Positions 1 to 6,830 of a DNA stretch of 18,187 nt are shown in pieces. How positions within the stretch are numbered: the stretch's first letter is position 1; each line of letters opens with the position of its first letter. Below the pieces are notes generated by a model. That model was not told the DNA's origin. It made no database searches and was given only the letters and a program-made list of their open reading frames with translations. The stretch comes from Candidatus Woesearchaeota archaeon (GTDB lineage: Archaea > Nanobdellota > Nanobdellia > Woesearchaeales > BS150m-G63), in NCBI GenBank assembly GCA_019322735.1, contig JAHWIG010000010.1, positions 1-18,187 of the forward strand. The letters run 5' to 3'. The position numbers were made by a program, and so were the translations under genes.

Positions 1-1
1 T

Positions 2-463
2 TCTTGATCGTTTAGCGACAATTATTGGTTTTCTTGTCTTCTTTACTGGAATAACTACTGGTTCTTCTTCTACTTTTGGTTCAGGAGTTGGCTCAGATTC
101 TAGTTCAGGTTCTTCTTTTTCAGGTGTTTCTTCTATAATAGGATCTTCTTCAAGAATAACCTCTTCTTCAGGCTCTTCTTCAACAATAACCTTTTCTTCA
201 GGCTCCCCTTCTTCAATAACTGGATCTCCTTCATCAGGGGAAACTACAATTTCTTCTTCAGGCTCTTCTTTAACTTCTTCTTTTTCTTCTATCTCTACAT
301 CTTCTTCTTTTATCTCTTCTTCACTCTTTATTGTGCCTACCTTTTTTATGTCTTCATCTATGTTCTTTTCTAAAGGATCTGCTTCTTCCTCAACAACATC
401 CTCTTCAAAATCTTCATCACTTTTCATCATTTCTTCATATTCGTTTGGTCGATCTTCTTCCAT
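2..463 (-). CDS. Acidic low-complexity protein, N-terminal part (runs off left edge)
   Basis: An open frame of 154 codons reads leftward from an ATG at 463 and is cut by the window edge. I do not recognise the family. About residues 1-138 are dominated by Glu/Asp with Pro and Val/Ile, with a degenerate repeat of the form EEPEEEVI(L/V)EE at residues 67-74, 86-96 and 96-106. From residue 141 the charge flips to basic (KKTRKP, then KRSR at 151-154), so the missing C-terminal part may be a different, perhaps nucleic-acid-binding or membrane-proximal, domain. The start is supported by a Shine-Dalgarno AGGTG (471-475 on the minus strand) 7 nt before the ATG. It is probably disordered. The composition argues against transfer of any specific function by similarity. 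The Ser-rich reading on the opposite strand is its shadow. Confidence 0.75.
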   Translation of the reverse strand, partial: MEEDRPNEYEEMMKSDEDFEEDVVEEEADPLEKNIDEDIKKVGTIKSEEEIKEEDVEIEEKEEVKEEPEEEIVVSPDEGDPVIEEGEPEEKVIVEEEPEEEVILEEDPIIEETPEKEEPELESEPTPEPKVEEEPVVIPVKKTRKPIIVAKRSR

Positions 464-470
464 CTTTTTT

Positions 471-475
471 CACCT
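471..475 (-). promoter_or_regulatory. Shine-Dalgarno AGGTG of the acidic protein
   Basis: AGGTG followed by seven A/G bases and then ATG at 463. It is one of few clear SD sites in the window, where most operon-leading genes look leaderless. A TATA-like TTTATTTA (minus strand, about 531-538) would place the transcript start near 505-511, giving a leader of roughly 45 nt that includes the SD. Confidence 0.6.
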
Positions 476-580
476 AGTTGATTTAACCTCTTTTTTAGAT
501 TTCCCCTTTGAATGGTAAAAAAACTAATAGTAAATAAAGATTTCGGTTTTTGTATTAATTACTCAGTAGTTTTAATAAAC

Positions 581-590
581 ATTTATATCT
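581..590 (+). promoter_or_regulatory. TATA box of the HerA-like gene (leaderless)
   Basis: The A/T-rich box TTTATAT at 582-588 is centred about 27-28 nt before the ATG at 613. In archaea the TATA centre lies about 26-27 nt before the transcript start, so transcription should begin at or next to the start codon. No SD precedes this ATG, which agrees with a leaderless mRNA. Confidence 0.6.
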
Positions 591-612
591 ATTTGATTAC
601 TCTATTTAGATT

Positions 613-1932
613 ATGCAAGAAATTATTGTTGGAAGACTCGAGAGAGATAGAAAAAAATACGGAAAAAAAGGAACAATTCTATTAGGAAAGCATTTTATAA
701 AGATGGGCCAGACAACTTCTATGTCTGGGGAAATATACCTTGATGTTGCAGGGGCGCATGTTGTTTTTATATGCGGTAAAAGGGGGGGAGGAAAGAGCTA
801 TACAATGGGGGTTATAGCTGAAGGATTTGAGATGCTTGAGCCTGAGATTAAGAACAATTTGAGTATAATTCTTTTGGATACTATGGGAATCTATTGGACA
901 ATGAAGTATCCCAATAAACAGGAGAGTGATTTATTGGAATCATGGAATTTGGAGCCAAAAGGCATGCCTGTTGTTATATATACACCACATCAGTATTATG
1001 AGGAATATAAGAAGAAAGGAATCCCTACAGATTTTCCATTTTCATTGGAGGCATCAATGATTGATCAATCTGATTGGTGTTTGGCCTTTAAACAGGATAA
1101 ATATAATCCTATAGGGGTTTTGATTTCGCGTGTCATAATCAAATTAAAAGATGAAAAAGGAAAATATTCTATTGATGATATAATTAAGGAGATTGATGGG
1201 GATGAGAAATCAGAGGAGAATACAAAACAAGCTGCAGAAAGCATGTTCTTGATGGCAAAGGGTTGGGGAGTATTTACAGATGAGGGCACAAAGTTCTCTG
1301 ATTTAGCTAAAGGGGGACAGACAACTGTTTTGGATGTGAGTTGTTATGCAACTATGCCTGGGGGATGGGATGTTAAGGCATTGATTGTGGGGATAGTTTC
1401 TAAGCATCTGTTTATTGAGCGTATGAATGCAAGAAAAAAGGAAGAGTTCGATAATCTAAAGAGTTCTATGGAATATTTTACTGAGAACGCTCCAAAAAAG
1501 CAGCAGATGCCATTGGTTTGGCTTGTTATTGATGAGGCACATGAATTTTTGCCAAGAGAAGGAACAGTTGCTTCTACTGATGCATTGGTTACAATTATGA
1601 GGGAAGGAAGACAACCAGGAATATCTTTGATACTTGCTACACAACAGCCAGGAAAGATACATACTGATGTCATGACACAGAGCGATATTGTATTGAGCCA
1701 CAGAATTACTGCTAAGATAGATGTAGATGCCCTTGGAATGCTTATGCAGAGCTATATGAGGACTGGATTGGTTGGTGAATTAGATAATCTGCCTAGAGTC
1801 AAGGGTGCAGGTGTTATATTTGATGACAGCAATGAGAAGATGTATCCTATGAGGGTAAGGCCTAGGATTACATGGCATGGCGGTGGCTCTCCTACAGCTA
1901 TTCCTGAAAAGAAGGAAGAAGAAGAATTGTAG
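613..1932 (+). CDS. HerA/FtsK-type hexameric ATPase (DNA translocase/helicase family)
   Basis: A 439-residue P-loop ATPase of the HerA-FtsK superfamily. A short N-terminal beta region (residues 1-48) fits the position of the HAS barrel. The Walker A motif GKRGGGKS is at residues 55-62, the Walker B stretch WLVIDEAHEF has D307-E308, and the sensor-like TQQP is at 343-346. The C-terminal tail is acidic (KKEEEEEL). HerA proteins of archaea are hexameric DNA pumps that work with the nuclease NurA and with Mre11-Rad50 in end resection. No nurA, mre11 or rad50 is visible nearby, so the exact role (end resection versus another DNA-translocation task) is unproven. It is followed by a separate promoter, so it is probably monocistronic. 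The family call is firm; the process is inferred. Confidence 0.88.
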   Translation: MQEIIVGRLERDRKKYGKKGTILLGKHFIKMGQTTSMSGEIYLDVAGAHVVFICGKRGGGKSYTMGVIAEGFEMLEPEIKNNLSIILLDTMGIYWTMKYPNKQESDLLESWNLEPKGMPVVIYTPHQYYEEYKKKGIPTDFPFSLEASMIDQSDWCLAFKQDKYNPIGVLISRVIIKLKDEKGKYSIDDIIKEIDGDEKSEENTKQAAESMFLMAKGWGVFTDEGTKFSDLAKGGQTTVLDVSCYATMPGGWDVKALIVGIVSKHLFIERMNARKKEEFDNLKSSMEYFTENAPKKQQMPLVWLVIDEAHEFLPREGTVASTDALVTIMREGRQPGISLILATQQPGKIHTDVMTQSDIVLSHRITAKIDVDALGMLMQSYMRTGLVGELDNLPRVKGAGVIFDDSNEKMYPMRVRPRITWHGGGSPTAIPEKKEEEEL

Positions 1933-1955
1933 GATTTTTAATATTTATCAGTAAG

Positions 1956-1965
1956 TTATATAAAT
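1956..1965 (+). promoter_or_regulatory. TATA box of the 98-residue gene (leaderless)
   Basis: TTATATAAAT is centred about 26-27 nt before the ATG at 1987, in the 54-bp gap after the HerA-like gene. The geometry predicts a transcript starting at the ATG. No SD is present. Confidence 0.65.
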
Positions 1966-1986
1966 CTTGATTTCTTTTATATTTGT

Positions 1987-2283
1987 ATGGGGTTTAGTAA
2001 GAGTTTTCCTAGAACAGTAGAAGGTAGTACATATCCTATTTGGGAAGAGGTCAAATTAACTGATAAGGAAGAGCAAGAAGAAGAAGCAAAGTGCAGGAAG
2101 GAAAATATTTCTTTGATGAAGGGATGCATAGAGGATGCTAAGGGAGTTATGAAGGACAAAGTATTGAAGAACTTTCAGTCTGATCTCATTAATGTTGCAA
2201 TTTCATTATTTGAAAAGAGGGCAAGCCATGCTGTTTATTGGAAAGAAAGTAAGGCAAAAGAAAAATTTGATGAAATGTTTTAA
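1987..2283 (+). CDS. Small helical protein of unknown function
   Basis: A 98-residue soluble, mostly helical and highly charged protein; I cannot assign a function. The N-terminus has a Pro/Trp-containing segment (SFPRTVEGSTYPIWEEV, residues 5-22), followed by an acidic stretch (26-33) and a long helix-rich region ending in KAKEKFDEMF. There are two cysteines (36 and 47), and no signal peptide or membrane segment. Its own well-placed TATA box and ordinary codon use indicate a real gene rather than a chance ORF. Its TAA stop overlaps the stop codon of the convergent HIT gene. The conserved-looking mid segment (FQSDLINVAISLFEKRASHAVYW) should make homologues easy to find. Confidence 0.75.
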   Translation: MGFSKSFPRTVEGSTYPIWEEVKLTDKEEQEEEAKCRKENISLMKGCIEDAKGVMKDKVLKNFQSDLINVAISLFEKRASHAVYWKESKAKEKFDEMF

Positions 2284-2801
2284 GCAGGCCTTCTCAGATG
2301 TTTTATGAGATAATTTTCTTCCCCTTTAATTACATCTCCTTTTTTATCTAGCTCCACTGGTTTTTCTTTTTCTTCTTCTTCAATTATTCCTATGTTTGCA
2401 GTGTGTTCTTTCAATTTTAATTCTATTGTTGATAGTTCTTCCTCATTCAACTGTTTTGGCTTCCATTCTAACTTAACATCATCCTCTTCTGTTCTTGGTA
2501 TTAGGTTTAAGCTGAAGTGAGAGTGTTTCTGGCCTGCTGCTATGCCGTTATTTATCAGTATATTAGTTCCATGACAGCCGATTGAGTCGAATAAAGCTGT
2601 TGACAGTTTGTTTGCTATTGTAAATAAATGGCCTATTGATTTATCTGGGAGCTGTTCAATTATTGGAAAATGATTTTTGGGCAGAATAGATATCTGTCCT
2701 GGTGCAGCTGGTTTTTCTTCCAGGAATGCAGCTACAATATCATCTTCATATATCTTGAATTCTTTTTCTTTTCCTATCTTTTCACATATTCTGCATAACA
2801 T
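2280..2801 (-). CDS. HIT-domain protein with eroded triad (HFSLN)
   Basis: A 173-residue HIT-fold protein, last gene of the Ca2+-ATPase operon. The N-terminal CxxC (C3, C6) fits the zinc-binding knuckle of many HIT proteins. The fold is supported by IYEDD (18-21), PxxPGxxxILPKxH (about 31-44) and GQKHSHFSLNLIPR (90-103). In active HIT enzymes the motif after GQ is H-x-H-x-H; here it reads H95-x-S97-x-N99. The middle histidine, the nucleophile that attacks the nucleotide alpha-phosphate, is Ser and the third is Asn. Hydrolase or transferase chemistry of the usual kind should be lost, so nucleotide binding or sensing is more likely. The C-terminal ~60 residues are a charged tail. Its start is separated by a single base from the stop of the other HIT gene (TAATATG), suggesting coupled translation and a duplication. 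Confidence 0.82.
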   Translation of the reverse strand: MLCRICEKIGKEKEFKIYEDDIVAAFLEEKPAAPGQISILPKNHFPIIEQLPDKSIGHLFTIANKLSTALFDSIGCHGTNILINNGIAAGQKHSHFSLNLIPRTEEDDVKLEWKPKQLNEEELSTIELKLKEHTANIGIIEEEEKEKPVELDKKGDVIKGEENYLIKHLRRPA

Positions 2802-2802
2802 A

Positions 2803-3477
2803 TTATTTGAATAGTTCTGATATTTTATCTAGGTCAATATCTTCTTTACTAAATCTCTTTGGTTTAGAGGATTCCATGACTTTTTTTGCGATTTCTTTAA
2901 TATCTAATTCATCTTTTTCTGTTGGTTTTTCTTTTTCTCCAACTTCAATTTCTTCATTTTTTTCTTCTATACTTTCTTGCTTTATGTTGAATATTTCATT
3001 GATTTTCTTTAATATTGGAATCTTTATTTTATTGAGCTCCTCTTTTGAAATGTCATTTTCATCCAGAATCAGATTAAGTCCGTCATTATCCATCCTTGGA
3101 ATTATGTGAACCATAAAATGTTGTGCCTTTTGCCCTGCAGCTAATCCATTTGCAATAAAGATAGTAGTTCCTTCTGCTTTGAATGCTTTAAGGCAGATAG
3201 CTGAGAGGTCTTTTGTTATTTTAGATAGGTGGATAATAATCTCATCTGGAATCTGTTGCATTATAGCATAGTGTTCTTTTGGGAGGAGCAATAAATGTCC
3301 TGGATTTGCCGGATTTATATCCAATATTGCAGTACATTTGTCATCTTCATAGATCTTTTTTGACTGAACCTCTCCTTTGATGATGTGGCAGAATATGCAC
3401 TGCTCTTTTTGGAATTTCCTTAATTCCTCTGGAGACATATTTTTCACTTTTTCTTTCAGTTCTTCCTGTTCGTTCAT
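2803..3477 (-). CDS. HIT-domain protein with altered triad (HFMVH)
   Basis: A 224-residue HIT-family protein upstream of, and probably paralogous to, the next HIT gene. After a charged N-terminal helix (1-25) come CIFCHIIKGEV (CxxC at C27/C30, typical zinc knuckle), IYEDD, NPANPGHLLLLPKEHY (55-70) and AGQKAQHFMVHIIPR (114-128). Two of the three triad histidines remain (H120, H124), but the central nucleophile position is Met122. A long charged C-terminal extension (about 145-224) is not part of the HIT fold. An internal Met14 is a possible alternative start. The gene lies 7 nt after the Ca2+-ATPase and 1 nt before the second HIT gene. HIT proteins normally bind adenosine or dinucleotide polyphosphates; the substituted nucleophile suggests binding without standard catalysis, an inference that needs biochemistry. 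Confidence 0.84.
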   Translation of the reverse strand: MNEQEELKEKVKNMSPEELRKFQKEQCIFCHIIKGEVQSKKIYEDDKCTAILDINPANPGHLLLLPKEHYAIMQQIPDEIIIHLSKITKDLSAICLKAFKAEGTTIFIANGLAAGQKAQHFMVHIIPRMDNDGLNLILDENDISKEELNKIKIPILKKINEIFNIKQESIEEKNEEIEVGEKEKPTEKDELDIKEIAKKVMESSKPKRFSKEDIDLDKISELFK

Positions 3478-3484
3478 TTTTATT

Positions 3485-6064
3485 TTAATCTGCCTGTTTT
3501 GTTACTATTTTTATTATTGGTATTGCTATTGTCCCTATTATACCAATAGCTATTGATGCCATTATTATATATGCCCATTCAGTTATATTTAAGTATGTTG
3601 TTTTGAATAATGCATTTAATGGCGTATAAATAACCAGCAATTGTAAACATAAAGATGCCGCAACAGCCAATATCAGGAATTTGTTTGAGAAAAGTTTTAT
3701 TTTATACTGCGCTCTTACTATATATAATCTAACAAGTTCAAATACAACCAGGCTGGTAAAAGCAATTGTCCTTGCTTTTTCTATATCTGGCAAGTATTTA
3801 TTGAATAAAATCAATGTTGCAGTAGCTATCAGTATTGCTGTAATAATTATTGTCAGGGACATATTTTTTGTTACAATCTGTTCTTTTGGATCTCTCGGTT
3901 TAAGGTTCATCATCCCTTTTCCAATAGGATCAACACCTAATGCTAATGCTGGTAATCCATCTGTTATTAGATTGATCCAAAGTATCTGCAGGGCAATTAA
4001 TGGCATGGGCCATCCAAGAATACTTGCTATGAAGATAACCAAGATCTCTCCAAGATTGCTTGATAGGAGATAGTTAACGAATTTCTTTATGTTTATGTAA
4101 ATTCCTCTCCCTTCTCTTACTGCATTGACAATTGAGCTGAATTTATCATCTGTAAGGATCATGTCAGAGGCTTCTTTTGCTACTTCTGTTCCCTTAATGC
4201 CCATTGCAATACCAATATCTGCATTTTTTAGTGCAGGTGCATCATTGACGCCGTCACCAGTCATTGCTACAATATGGCCTTTATTTTTTAATGCCTTGAT
4301 TATCTGCATCTTATGGCTTGGATTTACTCTTGCGTAGATTGCAATATCTTCAACCTTACTTTCCAGGTCTTTTCCTATTTCTTCCCCTGTTATGCTTTTT
4401 CCTTCTATTCCAATCTCTTTTGCAATAGCTTCTGCTGTCAGTTGATGATCCCCTGTAATCATAATAACTTTAATTCCAGCTTGTTTGCATTTTTCAATAT
4501 CTTCTTTAACACCGCTTCTTGGCGGATCCTTCATTGCCTGCAATCCCACAAAAATAAGATTATCCTCTTTTGCTATTTTTGTTTTTTTATATGCAAAACC
4601 AAGAACTCTCAATGCATTGCTTGCGAGTTCATTGTTTTTCTCTAGAATTTCCTTTTTTTCTTTATCTGTTAATATTTTTACTTTATTGTTGATGATTATC
4701 TTGCTGCACTTCTTTAATATTACATCAGGGGCACCTTTTGTGTATAGTATTGAACCTTTTTTTGTCTTATGCAAAGTGCTCATCAGTTTTCTTTCTGAAT
4801 CAAATGGAATTTCATCTGTTCTTGGTTTAATTGCTTCCAATAATCTCTTTTTTATGTGAAGTTTTTCTGCGCTGATGATCAATGCTGCTTCTGTCGGATC
4901 ACCAATTGCTTTATCTTTTTGTATTGTTGAATTATTGCAAAGAACACCAATTTCTAATAATAACGGAAGATTTCTTGTCTTGTCTGAGAATTTTCCTGTT
5001 TTTGTATAACCTTCTCCACTTACATTTATGATATGATTATCAACATATATCTTTCTTACAGTCATCTCATTTCTTGTTAGTGTTCCTGTCTTATCAGAGC
5101 AGATAACAGTTGTTGTCCCTAATGTCTCTACTGTAGGCAGGGTTCTCATCAAGACATTCTTTTTCACCATCCTCTTAACTCCTAGGGCTAAAGAAATAGT
5201 GACTATTGCCGGCAATCCTTCTGGTATTGCTGCTACTGCTAAGCTTATTGCAGTTATGAACATCTCGCTTGTGTTATTTCCTTTGAAAACTCCTGTTAAG
5301 AAAACTATCAGGCAGATGAAAACTGTTGCTATGCTTATTGTCCTTCCAAGTTTTTTTAACTTATTTTGCAATGGGGTTGGTTCTTCTTCTGTTTCTTGAA
5401 TTAATGAAGCTATTTTTCCTATCTCTGTTGACATGGCTGTTTTTACAACAATGGCTTTTGCATTTCCCCTTGTAATTATTGTTCCAGAGAAAACCATATT
5501 TTTTTGGTCTGCTATTGGGGATTTTTTACTTATTGCTGAGATATTTTTGCTTACAGGAGTTGATTCTCCTGTCAAGCTGGATTCCTGAGCCTCTAAACTT
5601 GCTGTTGTAATCAAGCGAGCATCTGCTGGAACTCTATCCCCCTCTTGAAGAATAATGATGTCTCCTGGAATTAGATATTTTGATTCAATCTCTATCTCTT
5701 TGTTGTCTCTTATTACTCGTGCTTTTGATGTCTCTAACTTCTTTAATGCCTGTATTGATTTTTCTGCCTTATATTCTTGGATGAATCCAAGTATTGCATT
5801 TAGGATAACTATCATTGCTATTACTGCAGCATCTATCTTCTCTCCTATAATCAATGATAAAAGAATTGCAACTAAAAGAATTACTACTATTATTGATTTG
5901 AATTGTCTAAAGAATATGGTTAATGGGTGTATTCCTTTTGTTTCCTTTATTTCATTTAAACCATGCTCTTTTAATCTCAGTTCTGCATCTACATTTCTTA
6001 GACCTGTTTCTGAGCTCCCTAATACCTTGAGCACCTCTTTTTTTGATTTTTGGTAATAGTTCAT
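3485..6064 (-). CDS. SERCA-like Ca2+-transporting P-type ATPase
   Basis: An 859-residue P2A-type ATPase of near-normal family length. An N-terminal cation-ATPase domain (about 1-45) is followed by M1-M2, an actuator loop with TGES (165-168), M3-M4, the phosphorylation site DKTGTLT with D324, a nucleotide-binding domain with KGAPDVIL (443-450), the hinge TGDGVNDAP (602-610) and six C-terminal membrane segments. The residues that bind both calcium ions in rabbit SERCA (E309, N768, E771, N796, T799, D800, E908) all have counterparts: E282 in PEGLPA, N670 and E673 in M5, N698, T701 and D702 in M6, and E776 in M8. Calcium is therefore a better guess than Mn2+ or H+. It probably exports Ca2+ across the cell membrane. 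The ATG shares four bases (ATGA) with the stop of the preceding small membrane gene. Confidence 0.93.
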   Translation of the reverse strand: MNYYQKSKKEVLKVLGSSETGLRNVDAELRLKEHGLNEIKETKGIHPLTIFFRQFKSIIVVILLVAILLSLIIGEKIDAAVIAMIVILNAILGFIQEYKAEKSIQALKKLETSKARVIRDNKEIEIESKYLIPGDIIILQEGDRVPADARLITTASLEAQESSLTGESTPVSKNISAISKKSPIADQKNMVFSGTIITRGNAKAIVVKTAMSTEIGKIASLIQETEEEPTPLQNKLKKLGRTISIATVFICLIVFLTGVFKGNNTSEMFITAISLAVAAIPEGLPAIVTISLALGVKRMVKKNVLMRTLPTVETLGTTTVICSDKTGTLTRNEMTVRKIYVDNHIINVSGEGYTKTGKFSDKTRNLPLLLEIGVLCNNSTIQKDKAIGDPTEAALIISAEKLHIKKRLLEAIKPRTDEIPFDSERKLMSTLHKTKKGSILYTKGAPDVILKKCSKIIINNKVKILTDKEKKEILEKNNELASNALRVLGFAYKKTKIAKEDNLIFVGLQAMKDPPRSGVKEDIEKCKQAGIKVIMITGDHQLTAEAIAKEIGIEGKSITGEEIGKDLESKVEDIAIYARVNPSHKMQIIKALKNKGHIVAMTGDGVNDAPALKNADIGIAMGIKGTEVAKEASDMILTDDKFSSIVNAVREGRGIYINIKKFVNYLLSSNLGEILVIFIASILGWPMPLIALQILWINLITDGLPALALGVDPIGKGMMNLKPRDPKEQIVTKNMSLTIIITAILIATATLILFNKYLPDIEKARTIAFTSLVVFELVRLYIVRAQYKIKLFSNKFLILAVAASLCLQLLVIYTPLNALFKTTYLNITEWAYIIMASIAIGIIGTIAIPIIKIVTKQAD

Positions 6065-6483
6065 TTCTTTAGTGCGTTTTTTATAAGCACAATAGTTATA
6101 GGAAATAAGATAAAGAGGAATGTTGAAATCATGTAAATATTCTTTACTAGGTTTATTTTTTGTTTTGCAATAAGCATACCAGTAATCTCTGGACCCATTA
6201 ATATGACTATTGCTGATAATAGTACAAATAATGTCAGAAATGCTGCTTCTGGAATACTTATTATCTGTTGTGGGGGAGAAGTAATCTTTTTGTGAGAATC
6301 CATCAATCGATTATATGCTCTGTGCTTTTGATCATGTTGAATATCTGAACTTAGGATATTATTGTATATTCCATGTAATTTATTGTAGCAGTTTATTGCA
6401 GAATCTTTCTCATTATATGCTAGATATCTATTTAGCTCTATCAATACTATTTCGAATTGTTTTATCCTGTCTTCTCCAGTCAT
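6061..6483 (-). CDS. Small two-TM membrane protein, Ca2+-ATPase operon
   Basis: 140 residues. The N-terminal ~68 residues are a soluble helical region with a spaced aromatic/Leu pattern (CYNKLHGIYNNIL, then AYNRLMDSHKKI) that resembles the short helical-repeat modules common in DPANN membrane proteins. The C-terminal half has two hydrophobic helices, about 78-100 and 114-135, ending in a basic KNALKK. Function unknown. Both gene junctions are ATGA overlaps, with the wHTH gene upstream and the Ca2+-ATPase downstream, so the three proteins are likely made in a coordinated ratio. A role as accessory subunit, tether or membrane sensor for the pump is plausible from context only. Confidence 0.78.
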   Translation of the reverse strand: MTGEDRIKQFEIVLIELNRYLAYNEKDSAINCYNKLHGIYNNILSSDIQHDQKHRAYNRLMDSHKKITSPPQQIISIPEAAFLTLFVLLSAIVILMGPEITGMLIAKQKINLVKNIYMISTFLFILFPITIVLIKNALKK

Positions 6484-6752
6484 AGGTCCCCCAGCACTTT
6501 ATCATATACCTTTAGTAGATTCTTTATGCCTTTGAGCTTTATTGAATAATATTTTTTTGGGAATTTGATTTCTGCTTCAACTATCCCCAGGTAATCCAAG
6601 AGGGTGAGATGTTTTGAGGCTAGAGAGGCAGATATATTCATCAATTTAGATATATTTGTAACTGTTTTGGGGTTTTTACACAATAATCTGAGAATATTCC
6701 TTCTCGAGCTAGAAGAAATCGCTTTTGAAAGCATATCATCCTTGCTTGGCAT
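6480..6752 (-). CDS. ArsR-like winged-helix transcriptional regulator
   Basis: A 90-residue single-domain wHTH protein, first gene of the Ca2+-ATPase operon. The order is a dimer/first helix (SSSRRNILRLLCKNP, 13-28), helix-turn-helix VTNISKLMNISASLASKHLTLLDYLGIV (31-58) and a wing (EAEIKFPKKYYSIKL, 59-73), the usual ArsR/MarR-type arrangement. It has one cysteine (C25) and none of the cysteine/histidine clusters used for metal binding in the ArsR DNA-recognition or dimer helices, so the ligand is unlikely to be a thiophilic metal. An inverted repeat directly upstream of its own TATA box suggests autoregulation of the operon. Its stop overlaps the next start (ATGA at 6480-6483). Confidence 0.82.
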   Translation of the reverse strand: MPSKDDMLSKAISSSSRRNILRLLCKNPKTVTNISKLMNISASLASKHLTLLDYLGIVEAEIKFPKKYYSIKLKGIKNLLKVYDKVLGDL

Positions 6753-6774
6753 AATATTTGGAAAGTATAAGTAC

Positions 6775-6782
6775 TATTTAAA
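6775..6782 (-). promoter_or_regulatory. TATA box of the wHTH/Ca2+-ATPase/HIT operon (leaderless)
   Basis: TTTAAATA (minus strand) is centred 26-27 nt before the ATG at 6752, predicting a leaderless transcript. It is the only good promoter I see for the five genes down to 2280. Confidence 0.65.
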
Positions 6783-6809
6783 GGTTGTGCAGTTGAACAA
6801 CCATTCAAC
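6783..6809. promoter_or_regulatory. Overlapping inverted repeats, candidate operator of the Ca2+-ATPase operon
   Basis: The 20-bp GGTTGTGCAGTTGAACAACC at 6783-6802 is an imperfect palindrome with 6 perfect outer pairs and 8 of 10 half-site matches. Overlapping it, GTTGAA (6792-6797) and TTCAAC (6804-6809) form a second inverted repeat with a 6-bp spacer. Both lie immediately upstream of the TATA box, where the transcription factor B recognition element should be, so a bound dimer would compete with TBP/TFB. The wHTH product of the first gene is the obvious candidate binder. Confidence 0.5.
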
Positions 6810-6830
6810 CCTATATTAAAAAATATAATC

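Noticed and set aside
61..275. CRISPR-like or tandem DNA repeat of tcttcttcaggctc units
   Set aside because: Units vary in length and have no unique spacers; they are codons of the Glu/Pro-rich protein.
333..518. Plus-strand ORF of 61 residues, Ser/Phe-rich
   Set aside because: It is the antisense shadow of the acidic minus-strand gene: Glu codons read in reverse give Ser/Phe. The minus-strand frame has an SD and ATG.
3681..6056. Several plus-strand ORFs of 66-133 residues
   Set aside because: All lie opposite the P-type ATPase, whose protein is complete with all motifs; none has a TATA box or a family motif.
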